A DNA stretch of 64,000 nucleotides from Paludisphaera mucosa (GTDB taxonomy: Bacteria; Planctomycetota; Planctomycetia; Isosphaerales; Isosphaeraceae). Below the pieces are notes generated by a model. It saw only the letters and a list, made by a program, of their open reading frames with translations, was not told where the DNA came from and searched no databases. The stretch lies in contig NZ_JARRAG010000002.1 in NCBI RefSeq assembly GCF_029589435.1, forward strand, positions 1,488,001 to 1,552,000, given 5' to 3'. Position 1 is the stretch's first letter. Every line of letters starts with the position of its first letter. The position numbers were made by a program, and so were the translations under genes. Positions 23,574 through 31,841 of this stretch are shown here, in pieces.

Positions 23574-25631
23574 CTACGGCCGCCCAGGCGCGACCGGCGC
23601 GTCGAGGTCCGGGGCGGGGTCGGGGAGCGGTTCGTCGTCGAGGTCTTCGGGGAGGCTCGGCTTGTCGTAGAGGCGGAGGTAGCGGTAGTAGACTTCCAGG
23701 GTCAGGGCGGCGAGGGTGGTGCAGTAGATGCGGCCGCCGCGGGCGCCGTAGACGCTGTCGTCGGGGTCCCAACTCCCGGCCTGATGGCCCGCGGTGCGCT
23801 GGAGCGAGACCAGGCGGTTGCGGACGCGGTCGTTCCACTGGGCCCAGGGGCGGCCGCCGTGCTGGTACATGGCGAGCGTGGCGTAGTACCAGTAATAGAC
23901 GTTCGTGCCGCCCTTGTCGGACTCGTGCTTGAGCAGGTAGGCGGCGGCCTCGGAGCTGGCGGGGCCGGGTCCGCCGAGGCCGAGGAACTGGCGGCAGGCC
24001 CAGGCCTCGGCGGTCATCGTCGGCGTGACGCCCTCCCAGGGCTGATACTTGCCGAGCCCCTTGGCGTCGCCGTCGGCCACCCGTTCGAGCCAGGTCGCGG
24101 CCCCCTTCTCCAGCGACGCCTGGTCGGCGATCGGCACGCCGATCTCGCGGGCCGACTTCAACGCCATGACGACCCAGCCCAGGATGCTCGTGTCGCCGGC
24201 GGGAGCGCCGGGGGCGTACCGCCACGAGAGCCCGTCGCGGGCGCGGGAGCGGCCCAGAAACCCCACGGCGCGCTCGGCCCCGGTTCGCAAGCGGTCGTCG
24301 AGCGACAGGGCGTAGGCCTCGCAGAGGGCGAGCGTGGCCATCGCGTGGCAGTACATGCCGACGGTCTTGCTGACGCCCCGCAGGTCGCCGTCGGGCTTCT
24401 GCTGGCGGAGCAGGAAACCCAGGCCCTTCGAAACGGTCGCGGCGTACTTCCCCTCCTTGTGCGTGTAGCCGGCGCCGAGGTAGGTCAAGAGGGCCAGCGC
24501 CGTCAGGCCCGTGTCGGCCTCCCAGTAGGCGCACTCGCCGAAGCAGGTCTGGCCGGCGGGGCAGTGGACGGTGTAGTCGTCGTCGCCCTCGACGACCTCG
24601 CCGTCCTCGAAGCGGGCGGTGCCGCCGTCCCAGCGGCCGTCGGCGTCCTGGTGCCGCGCCAGCCAGTCGAGCGCGCGCTCGACGGCCTGCTCGCTGGCGG
24701 GGCTTGCGCCCGCGCGCTGGGCCCGCGCCGAGCGGTCGGCGTCGAGCCGCGAGCGGTAGATCCTGGGGACCTCGGTGATCGGCGCGCGGGGCGTCGCCGA
24801 CAGGTCGGCCAGCGGCGGGGCGGCGGGACGCGCCGGGGCCGGGCGGGGCGTCGCCAGGGCGAGCGGCGGGAGCGCGGGCTGCTCGGCCGGCGACTCGGCC
24901 TTCGCGGCCTCCGGCCGGGTCCGCGGCCGGCTCGTGCGGATCCGCGCGTCGCCCGCCAGGGGCACGTTGCCTCGCGGCGATTCGGCTTCCGGGGCCGGTT
25001 CGGGCGCGGGGACGTCGGGGGCGTTGAGCGTCTCGTCGCCGACCGCCGCGATGGCTTCGGGCGGCTGCGGCGTGGCGTCGGCGGGCCTCGGCGCCTCCTC
25101 GGGGGCGCTCGGTTGCGGGACCGCCGGCGCGGCGGGGGACGCCCCTTCGATGGCCAGCGGCGGCGGCCGCGTCGGCTCGGGGATCGCCGCGGCGGGCGCC
25201 GGCTCGGGACGCGCCGCGTCGACCCGAGGCGCGGCGAGGTCGACGGGCTCGTCGAGCCGGTCCACCGGGGCGGGGCCGGAGCGCGCGGGGCGGCCCGCGA
25301 GCGAGGCGAACGGCAGGATCTCGGCCGAGGCCCCGGCCGTCTCGGGATCGGCGACGGGCGAGACGCGGATGCGGCGGATGTGGTCCTCGCCGTCGTCCTC
25401 GGCCCGCTGCGGGTTGAGCGCCCGCATGACGGCCGGCACGCTGCTGCCGCCCAGCAGGAGGGCGGCGTGGGCGGCGATCGACATCGCCAGGCACTTGCGG
25501 ATCGCCTGCCGCGAGCCCCAGCTCACCCAGACCAGGATCGCCAGCATCAGGCAGCCCAGCGCCACGAGCGCCCAGGCGCCGAGGTCGGCCTTCAGCAGGA
25601 GCAGGAACGATTCCAGGTCCAGTCCGGTCAT
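23574..25631 (-). CDS. TonB-like membrane-anchored protein with C-terminal alpha/alpha-toroid (prenyltransferase/squalene-oxidase repeat) domain, paralog A
   Basis: Start ATG 25631 gives 685 residues. Two hydrophobic segments lie near residues 18-38 and 48-62; the second contains Ser51-x-x-x-His55 (AMSIAAHAALLL), the SxxxH motif of TonB/TolA transmembrane helices. Residues about 70-320 are Pro/Ala/Glu-rich, a periplasm-spanning type linker. Residues about 330-660 form an alpha/alpha toroid with QW-type repeats (HQDADGRW), GDTSILGW and a terminal ALTLEVYYRYLRLY. A CPAGQTCFGEC segment may form disulfides. There is no squalene-cyclase DxDD motif. The paralog is at 37481, and an ExbB/TolQ gene lies between them. 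A motor-coupled envelope role is inference. Confidence 0.85.
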   Translation of the reverse strand: MTGLDLESFLLLLKADLGAWALVALGCLMLAILVWVSWGSRQAIRKCLAMSIAAHAALLLGGSSVPAVMRALNPQRAEDDGEDHIRRIRVSPVADPETAGASAEILPFASLAGRPARSGPAPVDRLDEPVDLAAPRVDAARPEPAPAAAIPEPTRPPPLAIEGASPAAPAVPQPSAPEEAPRPADATPQPPEAIAAVGDETLNAPDVPAPEPAPEAESPRGNVPLAGDARIRTSRPRTRPEAAKAESPAEQPALPPLALATPRPAPARPAAPPLADLSATPRAPITEVPRIYRSRLDADRSARAQRAGASPASEQAVERALDWLARHQDADGRWDGGTARFEDGEVVEGDDDYTVHCPAGQTCFGECAYWEADTGLTALALLTYLGAGYTHKEGKYAATVSKGLGFLLRQQKPDGDLRGVSKTVGMYCHAMATLALCEAYALSLDDRLRTGAERAVGFLGRSRARDGLSWRYAPGAPAGDTSILGWVVMALKSAREIGVPIADQASLEKGAATWLERVADGDAKGLGKYQPWEGVTPTMTAEAWACRQFLGLGGPGPASSEAAAYLLKHESDKGGTNVYYWYYATLAMYQHGGRPWAQWNDRVRNRLVSLQRTAGHQAGSWDPDDSVYGARGGRIYCTTLAALTLEVYYRYLRLYDKPSLPEDLDDEPLPDPAPDLDAPVAPGRP

Positions 25632-25838
25632 CGGCTCACGCCTCGTCTCGCCTCGGGGATCGCGGGACGTCCCTCCCCCGCCTGGTGCCAGCATAGTCGA
25701 AACGGGCGTATTCCGCACGCCGACCGCCCCACACGGGCCGAATCGCCCGCAAGGCCCTCGGCGCGGCGATCCTCCCCGCCCCGATTTCCCTGCCGGGAGA
25801 GTTTAGGAAAGTTAAGTTGCGGCGCGTCGCGCCGGGAA

Positions 25839-25844
25839 TAGAAT
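25839..25844 (+). promoter_or_regulatory. candidate -10 box placed for leaderless transcription of the ECF sigma gene
   Basis: TAGAAT ends 7 bases before the ATG at 25852, so a transcript starting at the normal distance would begin at or next to the start codon. The bases between (CGGCGGC) contain no Shine-Dalgarno sequence, which fits a leaderless message. The -35 region is weak (TTGCGG at 25817). Confidence 0.45.
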
Positions 25845-25851
25845 CGGCGGC

Positions 25852-26415
25852 ATGTGCGAAGACTCTTCACCCGTGGATGCCGCCGACGGCGATCGGCGGA
25901 CGGCCGCCGACCTCTTCCCGCTCGTCTACGCCGAGCTGCGGCGGCTGGCCGCCGCCCGGATGGCCGGGCAGGCCGCGGGGCGCACCCTGGACGCGACGGC
26001 GCTCGTCCACGAGGCGTACATCCGGCTGGTGGGCCCGGCCGACGGCCCCCGGTGGGCCGACCGGAGCCACTTCTTCGCCGCGGCGGCCGAGGCCATGCGG
26101 CACATCCTCGTCGATCGCGCCCGCCGCCGGAACGCCCTCAAGCGGGGCGGCGCGGTCGCCCGGATCGACCTCCCCGAGGACGCCCTGGCCGCCCCCGACC
26201 ACCGTGGCGACGCCGAGCTGATCGCAGTCGACGAGGCCCTCGACCGCCTCGCCGAGGCCGACCCCCAGGCGGCCGAGCTGGTCAAGCTGCGGTACTTCGC
26301 CGGCATGAGCATCCCCGACGCGGCCGACGCCCTGGGGATCGCCCCCCGCACGGCCGACCGCCTCTGGGCCTACGCCCGCGCCTGGCTCCGCACGGCCGTC
26401 GGCGAGGGTAGGTGA
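25852..26415 (+). CDS. ECF-type RNA polymerase sigma factor (planctomycete TIGR02999-like group)
   Basis: The 187-residue protein has a sigma-2 region (LFPLVYAELRRLAAARMAGQAAGRTLDATALVHEAYIRL, HFFAAAAEAMRHILVDRARRR) and a sigma-4 region (LVKLRYFAGMSIPDAADALGIAPRTADRLWAYARAWL), the pattern of the ECF group common in Rhodopirellula and relatives. Such factors often sit next to Ser/Thr kinases in Planctomycetes, as here (28782). No anti-sigma factor gene is adjacent, which supports control by the kinase. The RTX gene follows 103 bases downstream and may be a target. Confidence 0.92.
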   Translation: MCEDSSPVDAADGDRRTAADLFPLVYAELRRLAAARMAGQAAGRTLDATALVHEAYIRLVGPADGPRWADRSHFFAAAAEAMRHILVDRARRRNALKRGGAVARIDLPEDALAAPDHRGDAELIAVDEALDRLAEADPQAAELVKLRYFAGMSIPDAADALGIAPRTADRLWAYARAWLRTAVGEGR

Positions 26416-26518
26416 AAATCCCGAAATCTTTCGGAGGACCTGGCGCGGTTTCCCGCCGGACTGCGTGTCCGGGGATGACGGGCCGACATCCGGCCCGACA
26501 ACCAGGGAGACCTCTTCA

Positions 26519-28672
26519 ATGTCAGCCGAGTCCGTCCGCAGCAAGTCGCGCCGCTGGTCCTTCCCCGCGCCGGCGAGCCGCCGCCGTCCCAAGGTCGCCC
26601 GGACCTGGTCCGGCTACGACCTCCTCGAGACCCGCATCGTCCCGGCCGCCTACATCTGGGGGGGCGTCCTCATGGTCGAGGGCACCCAGGCCGCCGACGT
26701 CGTCACCATCCAGGACATCAACCCCAACAGCGCCGCGGGCCAGATCAAGGTGACGATCAACGGGACGGCCCAGTCCTTCTCACGCTCGCAGATCACCGCG
26801 CGGCAGGTCAACTTCCAGGGCTTCGGCGGCAACGACAACCTCAACGCCTCGGGCCTGGTCACGATGCCGATCACGGCCGACGGCGGGGCGGGGAACGACA
26901 TCCTCTTCGGCGGCGCGGGCGCCGACGTCCTCTCCGGCGGGGCGAACGACGACCAGATCTACGGCCTCGGCGGCAACGACCTCATCTACGGCAACGACGG
27001 GGCCGACAAGGTCTGGGGCGGCCTCGGCGACGACTTCGCCTTCGGCGGCGAGGGGAACGACACCCTGAATGGAGAGGCCGACAACGACCAGCTCTACGGC
27101 GAGGGCGGCGACGACACGATCTACGGCGGCGACGGCGCCGACACCGTCATGGGCGACAGCGCCGCGCAGCCGTGGGGCGGGACCGGCAACGACGTCATCT
27201 ACGGCGGCGAGGGCGACGACTCGCTCGCCGGCCAGGGCGGCAACGACCAGATCGCCGGCGACGGCGGTTCGGACAGCATCCTCGGCAACGACGGCCACGA
27301 CCAGCTCTGGGGCGACGACCGCAACGACCCGTGGGCCGGGAACTCCAGCGACGGGCTCTTCGGCGGGGCGGGCGACGACTACCTGAACGGCGGCGGCGGC
27401 AACGACGGCCTGTACGGCGAGATGGGCTCCGACGTCCTGTTCGGCTACGCCGGCAGCGACTCGCTCTGGGGAGACAACTACGGAAACGCCTGGGGCGACG
27501 AGGGGAACGACTACCTCTACGGCGGCGACGGCAACGACGTCCTGGCCGGGGAGGGCGGCAGCGACTTCCTGTCCGGCGACCTCGGGGCCGACTACCTGTA
27601 CGGCGGCTCCCATAATGACACGCTCTGGGGCGACGTCTACTACGATCCGGCGGGCGGCTGGGAGCAGGACCACCTCTACGGCGGGACCGAGGACGACACG
27701 CTGTACGGCCAGGGCGGCGACGACGTCCTGTCCGGCGAGATCGGGTCGGACCTCCTGGTCGGGGGCTTTGGCAACGACACCCTGGCGGGCGACGACTTCG
27801 GGGCCGAGCCGTGGCGCGACGTCATCTTCGGCGGGGCCGGGAACGACTACCTCCTGGGCAACGGCGGCAACGACGAGCTGTCCGGCGACCTCGGCTCCGA
27901 CACGATCTATGGCGGCGACGGCAACGACACGATCTGGGGCGACGAGCGGTACGACCCCAACGGCGGCTGGGAGGGCGACGTCATCTTCGGCGGCGAAGGC
28001 GACGACACGCTCGCCGGCCAGGGCGGAAACGACTCCATATTCGGCGAGGGCGGGTCGGACGTCGTGTATGGGAACGAAGGCCACGACACGATGTACGGTG
28101 ACTCCTACAGCCACACGGGGGTCGGCGGCGCCGACTGGATCTTCGGCGGGGGCGGGACCGACCAGCTCTACGGCGGCGGCGGCGGCGACGTCCTGTACGG
28201 CGAGATGGGGTCGGACTACCTCGTCGGGGGCGACGGCAACGACTACCTCTGGGGCGACAACCACGGCAACGCCTGGGGCGACGAGGGGGACGACACCCTC
28301 TACGGCGGCAAGGGCCGCGACGAGCTCTACGGCGAGGGCGGGCACGACCAACTCTACGGCGAAGACGGCGACGACTACCTGTTCGCCGGCTACTTCGACT
28401 CGCGAGAGACGATGACCGGCGGCTCGGGCGCCGACACGTTCGTGATCCTCCTGAGGGAGGACGGGCAGCTCGAAGACTACGTCCGAGACTTCGGGAGCGG
28501 CGACAGGAGGCACATCTTCCAGGTGCGTTCGTCGCTGACCGCCCAGTCCTCCGTCGCCCCGTCGGCGAAGTCCTCGGCCCCGCCCGAGCCGGTGGAGGCG
28601 GCCCTGGCCGAGCTGTATCGTCTGAGCGAGGGGCGCTCCAAGCGGGCCGGCGTCAGCTCGCTGTTCTCCTGA
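26519..28672 (+). CDS. RTX-type protein with hemolysin calcium-binding repeats in a 53-residue super-repeat
   Basis: ATG 26519, preceded by AGGGAGA, gives 717 residues. The basic N-terminus is followed by WSGYDLLETRIVPA, similar to the LEPR-XLL motif of planctomycete surface proteins; no ordinary signal peptide is seen. From about residue 120 to 640 it is built of calcium-binding nonapeptides of the GGxGxDxUx type. Residues 231-597 are seven super-repeats of four nonapeptides plus one 14-17-residue Trp-containing loop. The last 80 residues lack repeats. RTX proteins usually leave by type I secretion and fold when Ca2+ binds outside; no dedicated exporter is adjacent. It lies between the ECF sigma factor and a kinase. 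Confidence 0.9.
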   Translation: MSAESVRSKSRRWSFPAPASRRRPKVARTWSGYDLLETRIVPAAYIWGGVLMVEGTQAADVVTIQDINPNSAAGQIKVTINGTAQSFSRSQITARQVNFQGFGGNDNLNASGLVTMPITADGGAGNDILFGGAGADVLSGGANDDQIYGLGGNDLIYGNDGADKVWGGLGDDFAFGGEGNDTLNGEADNDQLYGEGGDDTIYGGDGADTVMGDSAAQPWGGTGNDVIYGGEGDDSLAGQGGNDQIAGDGGSDSILGNDGHDQLWGDDRNDPWAGNSSDGLFGGAGDDYLNGGGGNDGLYGEMGSDVLFGYAGSDSLWGDNYGNAWGDEGNDYLYGGDGNDVLAGEGGSDFLSGDLGADYLYGGSHNDTLWGDVYYDPAGGWEQDHLYGGTEDDTLYGQGGDDVLSGEIGSDLLVGGFGNDTLAGDDFGAEPWRDVIFGGAGNDYLLGNGGNDELSGDLGSDTIYGGDGNDTIWGDERYDPNGGWEGDVIFGGEGDDTLAGQGGNDSIFGEGGSDVVYGNEGHDTMYGDSYSHTGVGGADWIFGGGGTDQLYGGGGGDVLYGEMGSDYLVGGDGNDYLWGDNHGNAWGDEGDDTLYGGKGRDELYGEGGHDQLYGEDGDDYLFAGYFDSRETMTGGSGADTFVILLREDGQLEDYVRDFGSGDRRHIFQVRSSLTAQSSVAPSAKSSAPPEPVEAALAELYRLSEGRSKRAGVSSLFS
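27209..28309 (+). repeat. seven in-frame super-repeats (53, 53, 53, 50, 53, 52, 53 residues) in the RTX gene
   Basis: Each unit is four calcium-type nonapeptides, then a longer loop beginning after an xGD (mostly WGD) and ending (L/I)(Y/F)GG. Loop examples are NYGNAWGDEGNDYLYGG and NHGNAWGDEGDDTLYGG. The summed length, 367 residues, matches the coordinates exactly. Units 2 and 7 share almost identical loops, suggesting segmental duplication. Confidence 0.85.
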
Positions 28673-28679
28673 CCGCGGC

Positions 28680-28707
28680 GGGAGGGACGCCGCGAGGCGT
28701 CCCTCCC
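28680..28707 (+). terminator. perfect 12-bp hairpin with GCGA tetraloop after the RTX gene
   Basis: GGGAGGGACGCC (28680-28691) pairs perfectly with GGCGTCCCTCCC (28696-28707) around a GCGA loop of the GNRA type. It lies 8 bases after the RTX stop and before the kinase gene. There is no T tract, so it may end transcription imperfectly or protect the 3' end of the message. Confidence 0.65.
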
Positions 28708-28781
28708 CGATCGGCCCGGGGGCGTATCCCGGCCGCACCATCATCCTCCGTCCGATCTCAACCCCGACCCCGGACGCCGAC

Positions 28782-31700
28782 ATGAGCGAACGCACCATCT
28801 TCCTGGCCGCCGTCGAGATCCCCGACCCGGCCGCCCGCGCGGCCTACCTGGACGAGGCCTGCGGGGACGACGCGAGCCTCCGGGGCCGGGTCGAGGAGCT
28901 GCTCTCAGCCCACGACGCGGAGGGGAGCTTCATGGCCCGTCCGGCCGCGGAGCAATATCTGGAGGGGACCGTCTCCGGCTTCCCTCCCGACGCGGCGGAT
29001 CCGGAGTCGAGCCTCGTGGGGACCCACCTCGCCGGCCGCTACGTGCTGGGACCGGAGATCGGCAGCGGCGGCATGGGGACGGTCCATCGGGCCGAGCAGC
29101 TCCGGCCGGTCAAGCGGTCGGTGGCCGTCAAGCTGGTCAACCCCGGGATGGATTCGCGGACGGTCCTGGCCCGGTTCGAGGCCGAGCGCCAGGCCCTGGC
29201 GCTGATGGACCACCCCAACATCGCCAAGGTCCTGGACGCGGGCGCGACGCCCGACGGCCGGCCGTTCTTCGTCATGGAGCTGGTCAACGGCGTCCCCCTC
29301 GGCCGCTACTGCGACGCGCGGCGGCTGGCCGTCGCCGACCGGCTCGACCTCTTCCGCCAGATCTGCGGGGCGGTGCAGCACGCCCACCAGAAGGGGGTCG
29401 TCCACCGCGACCTCAAGCCGTCGAACGTCCTGGTCGAGGACCACGGCGGCAGGCCGACGCCGAAGGTCATCGACTTCGGGCTGGCCAAGGCCGTCGGCGG
29501 GACCGTCCTCACCGAGGAGACCCTGTTCACCGCCCACGGCTCGATCGCCGGGACGCCGCTCTACATGGCCCCGGAGCAGACGGGTCCGGCCGCCGGCGAC
29601 GTCGACACCCGGGCCGACGTCTACGCGCTCGGGGCGATCCTCTACGAACTCCTGACCGGGACGACGCCCATCGATCGGACCCTCCTCAAGCGGACCGCGC
29701 TGACCGAGGTGCTGCGGGTGATCCGGGAGGACGACCCGCCGGCCCCGAGTCGTCGGCTGGCCTCGGGCGACCCCCTGCCGACCGTCGCCGCCGACCGCCG
29801 GACGGATCCGGGCCGGCTCGTCCGGCTGGTCCGCGGGGACCTCGATTGGGTCGTGCTGAAGGCCCTGGAGAAGGACCGCGGCCGGCGCTACGAGTCGGCC
29901 GACGCGCTCTCGGCCGACGTCGAGCGGTTCCTGAACCACGAGCCCGTCTCGGCCGGCCCGCCGACCGCCGTCTACCGGGCGCGCAAGTTCGTCCGCCGGA
30001 ACCGGACGGCGGTCTTCGCCGCGGGGCTGGTCCTGCTCGCGCTGGTGGCGGGGATCGTCGGGACGACCTGGGGGCTGGTCCGGGAGGCCGCCCAGCGGGG
30101 CCGGGCCGAGCGGGCCACCGACCGGGCGTTCCAGGCCCTCGACGTGCTGACCGAGGACGCGCTCGAAGGGCTGCTCGGCCGGCAGGCGTCGTGGGGCGAC
30201 CGCGAGCGGGCGTTCCTCGGGCGGGTGCGCGACCAGTTCGAACGGCTGGCGGCGGCCGAGGGTGACGCCGACGCGATCCGGCGCGTGCGAGCCGCCGCCC
30301 GGCTCCGGCTGGGTTCGATCCAGGCCCTCTTCGGCGACGCGAAGGCCGCCGAGGCCGACTACCGCGCGGCGATCGACGCGTTCGGCCGGCTGGCCGATCG
30401 GTCCTCCCGGGCCAACGCGGCCCAGGCCGGCCGGCGGCTCGGCGACCTTCTGGAGACGCACGGCCGGCCGGCCGACGCCCAGGCCGAGTTCGCCCGCGCG
30501 GCGGCCGCTTACGACCGGCTGACGGTCGAATTTCCGGCGGATCCGGCCTACCGTCTGGGGGCCGCCCTGGTCCGGAACGACGCCGGGTGGGGCCGCATCG
30601 AGATGGGCGCGTTCGAGGCCGCCGAGGACGACTGCCGCGACGCCGCCGCACGGCTCGGCGAGCTGGCCACGGCCGATCCGACCAACCTCCTCTACCCCTC
30701 GGAGAGGGCCCGCGCCCTGCACAACCTGTACACGGTCCTCCGCCGGACCGGCCGGGCGGCCGAGGCCGCGCGGACGCTCGACGAGGCCGTGACCCTGCTC
30801 CGGGAGGCCGACGCCCGGGGCAAGGACCCGCGGATCAAGCTCGCCCTCGGCAAGGCCCTCCAGAGCCGGGTCGCCCTCCTCATCGACGGCGGCGACCTGG
30901 CCGGGGCCGAGCCGATCCAGCGCGAAGTGATCGCCCTCCACGCCGCGCTCGCGGCCGACTACCCGGCCGCACCCGAGCATCGCCACGAGCTGGCCCGCGG
31001 GCAACTCAACCTGGGCATGCTTTACGTGAGGCTCGGCCGGCCCGAGGCGGCCGTCGCGGCCTATCGGGACGCAGCATCCACGACCCTGCGGCTGAGCGAC
31101 GATTTCCCTGCGGTGGCCCCATACCGGCAACTGCTCGCCCGCGCCCGGCTGAACATGGCGGAGCAGTTGGCGCTCGAAGACAAGAACGAGGAGGCCGAGG
31201 CGTTGCTGGCCGCGGCCCTGCCGTTGGTCGAGCGGCTGCATGCCGAGGCCCCCGGGTCGCCGGCATACCTGACCGGCCTGGTCGCGACCCTCGTCCGGAT
31301 GGGGGCGGTGGCCGAGGCCCGGAAGGACTATCCGCGGGCCTTGGCCTACCTGGAGCGGGCCGACCGGCTCCGGGCCGAAACGCCCGGCCTCCTGGCCCGC
31401 GACCCGGCCGGGCCCCTGGCCGAGGAATCGCTGCTCACCTACCTGTCGCAGGTCCGACTCGACCTCGGGGACCACGCGGCGGCGGTCGTCTCGGCCGACG
31501 AGCTGGCCGGGCTCGCGGGGCCGAACAAGGCGCTCAGCGCCTACAACGCCGGCTGCTATTATTCCCGCGCCTCGGCCCTGGCGGCGAAGGACCCGGCCCT
31601 GCCGCCGGATCGCCGGTCCGCCCTGGCCGAGGAATACGCTTTGCGGGCCGTCGCCCACCTTCGCACGGCCTTCTCGCGGGGCTTCCACGACAGGGACCTG

Positions 31701-31820
31701 ATCACCAACGACGCCGACCTGGCCCCGCTCCGGGATCGACGCGACTTCCAGGACGTCATGACCCGCCTGCCCCCCGTGCAGGCGGATCGACCGGCCGACG
31801 CCCCGGATCGCCCTCGATAG
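28782..31820 (+). CDS. membrane Ser/Thr kinase with C-terminal TPR region
   Basis: The 1012-residue protein has a 75-residue N-terminal part (LDEACGDDASLRGRVEELLSAHD), then a kinase domain from about residue 85: GSGGMGTVHRAEQ, VAVKLV, VVHRDLKPSNVLV, VIDFGLAKA and GTPLYMAPEQ. A transmembrane helix near residue 410 (TAVFAAGLVLLALVAGIVGTTW) follows the KFVRRNR stretch typical of this planctomycete family. The outer part is a long TPR-like array with units such as AQAEFARAAAAYDRLTVEFP. It is a likely receptor-like partner for the ECF factor at 25852; direct phosphorylation is inference. Transcription may reach it from upstream despite the hairpin. Confidence 0.9.
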   Translation: MSERTIFLAAVEIPDPAARAAYLDEACGDDASLRGRVEELLSAHDAEGSFMARPAAEQYLEGTVSGFPPDAADPESSLVGTHLAGRYVLGPEIGSGGMGTVHRAEQLRPVKRSVAVKLVNPGMDSRTVLARFEAERQALALMDHPNIAKVLDAGATPDGRPFFVMELVNGVPLGRYCDARRLAVADRLDLFRQICGAVQHAHQKGVVHRDLKPSNVLVEDHGGRPTPKVIDFGLAKAVGGTVLTEETLFTAHGSIAGTPLYMAPEQTGPAAGDVDTRADVYALGAILYELLTGTTPIDRTLLKRTALTEVLRVIREDDPPAPSRRLASGDPLPTVAADRRTDPGRLVRLVRGDLDWVVLKALEKDRGRRYESADALSADVERFLNHEPVSAGPPTAVYRARKFVRRNRTAVFAAGLVLLALVAGIVGTTWGLVREAAQRGRAERATDRAFQALDVLTEDALEGLLGRQASWGDRERAFLGRVRDQFERLAAAEGDADAIRRVRAAARLRLGSIQALFGDAKAAEADYRAAIDAFGRLADRSSRANAAQAGRRLGDLLETHGRPADAQAEFARAAAAYDRLTVEFPADPAYRLGAALVRNDAGWGRIEMGAFEAAEDDCRDAAARLGELATADPTNLLYPSERARALHNLYTVLRRTGRAAEAARTLDEAVTLLREADARGKDPRIKLALGKALQSRVALLIDGGDLAGAEPIQREVIALHAALAADYPAAPEHRHELARGQLNLGMLYVRLGRPEAAVAAYRDAASTTLRLSDDFPAVAPYRQLLARARLNMAEQLALEDKNEEAEALLAAALPLVERLHAEAPGSPAYLTGLVATLVRMGAVAEARKDYPRALAYLERADRLRAETPGLLARDPAGPLAEESLLTYLSQVRLDLGDHAAAVVSADELAGLAGPNKALSAYNAGCYYSRASALAAKDPALPPDRRSALAEEYALRAVAHLRTAFSRGFHDRDLITNDADLAPLRDRRDFQDVMTRLPPVQADRPADAPDRPR

Positions 31821-31841
31821 GCGGCCGCGCGCCATGCGGCG

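Noticed and set aside
26780-28798. Minus-strand 672-residue frame opposite the RTX gene
   Set aside because: It mirrors the repeat codons and gives a Val/Ala-rich pseudo-repeat. The plus strand has the true calcium-binding repeats and a ribosome site.
28905-31835. Minus-strand 976-residue frame opposite the TPR kinase
   Set aside because: No recognisable domain; it is the complement of a well-supported kinase gene.
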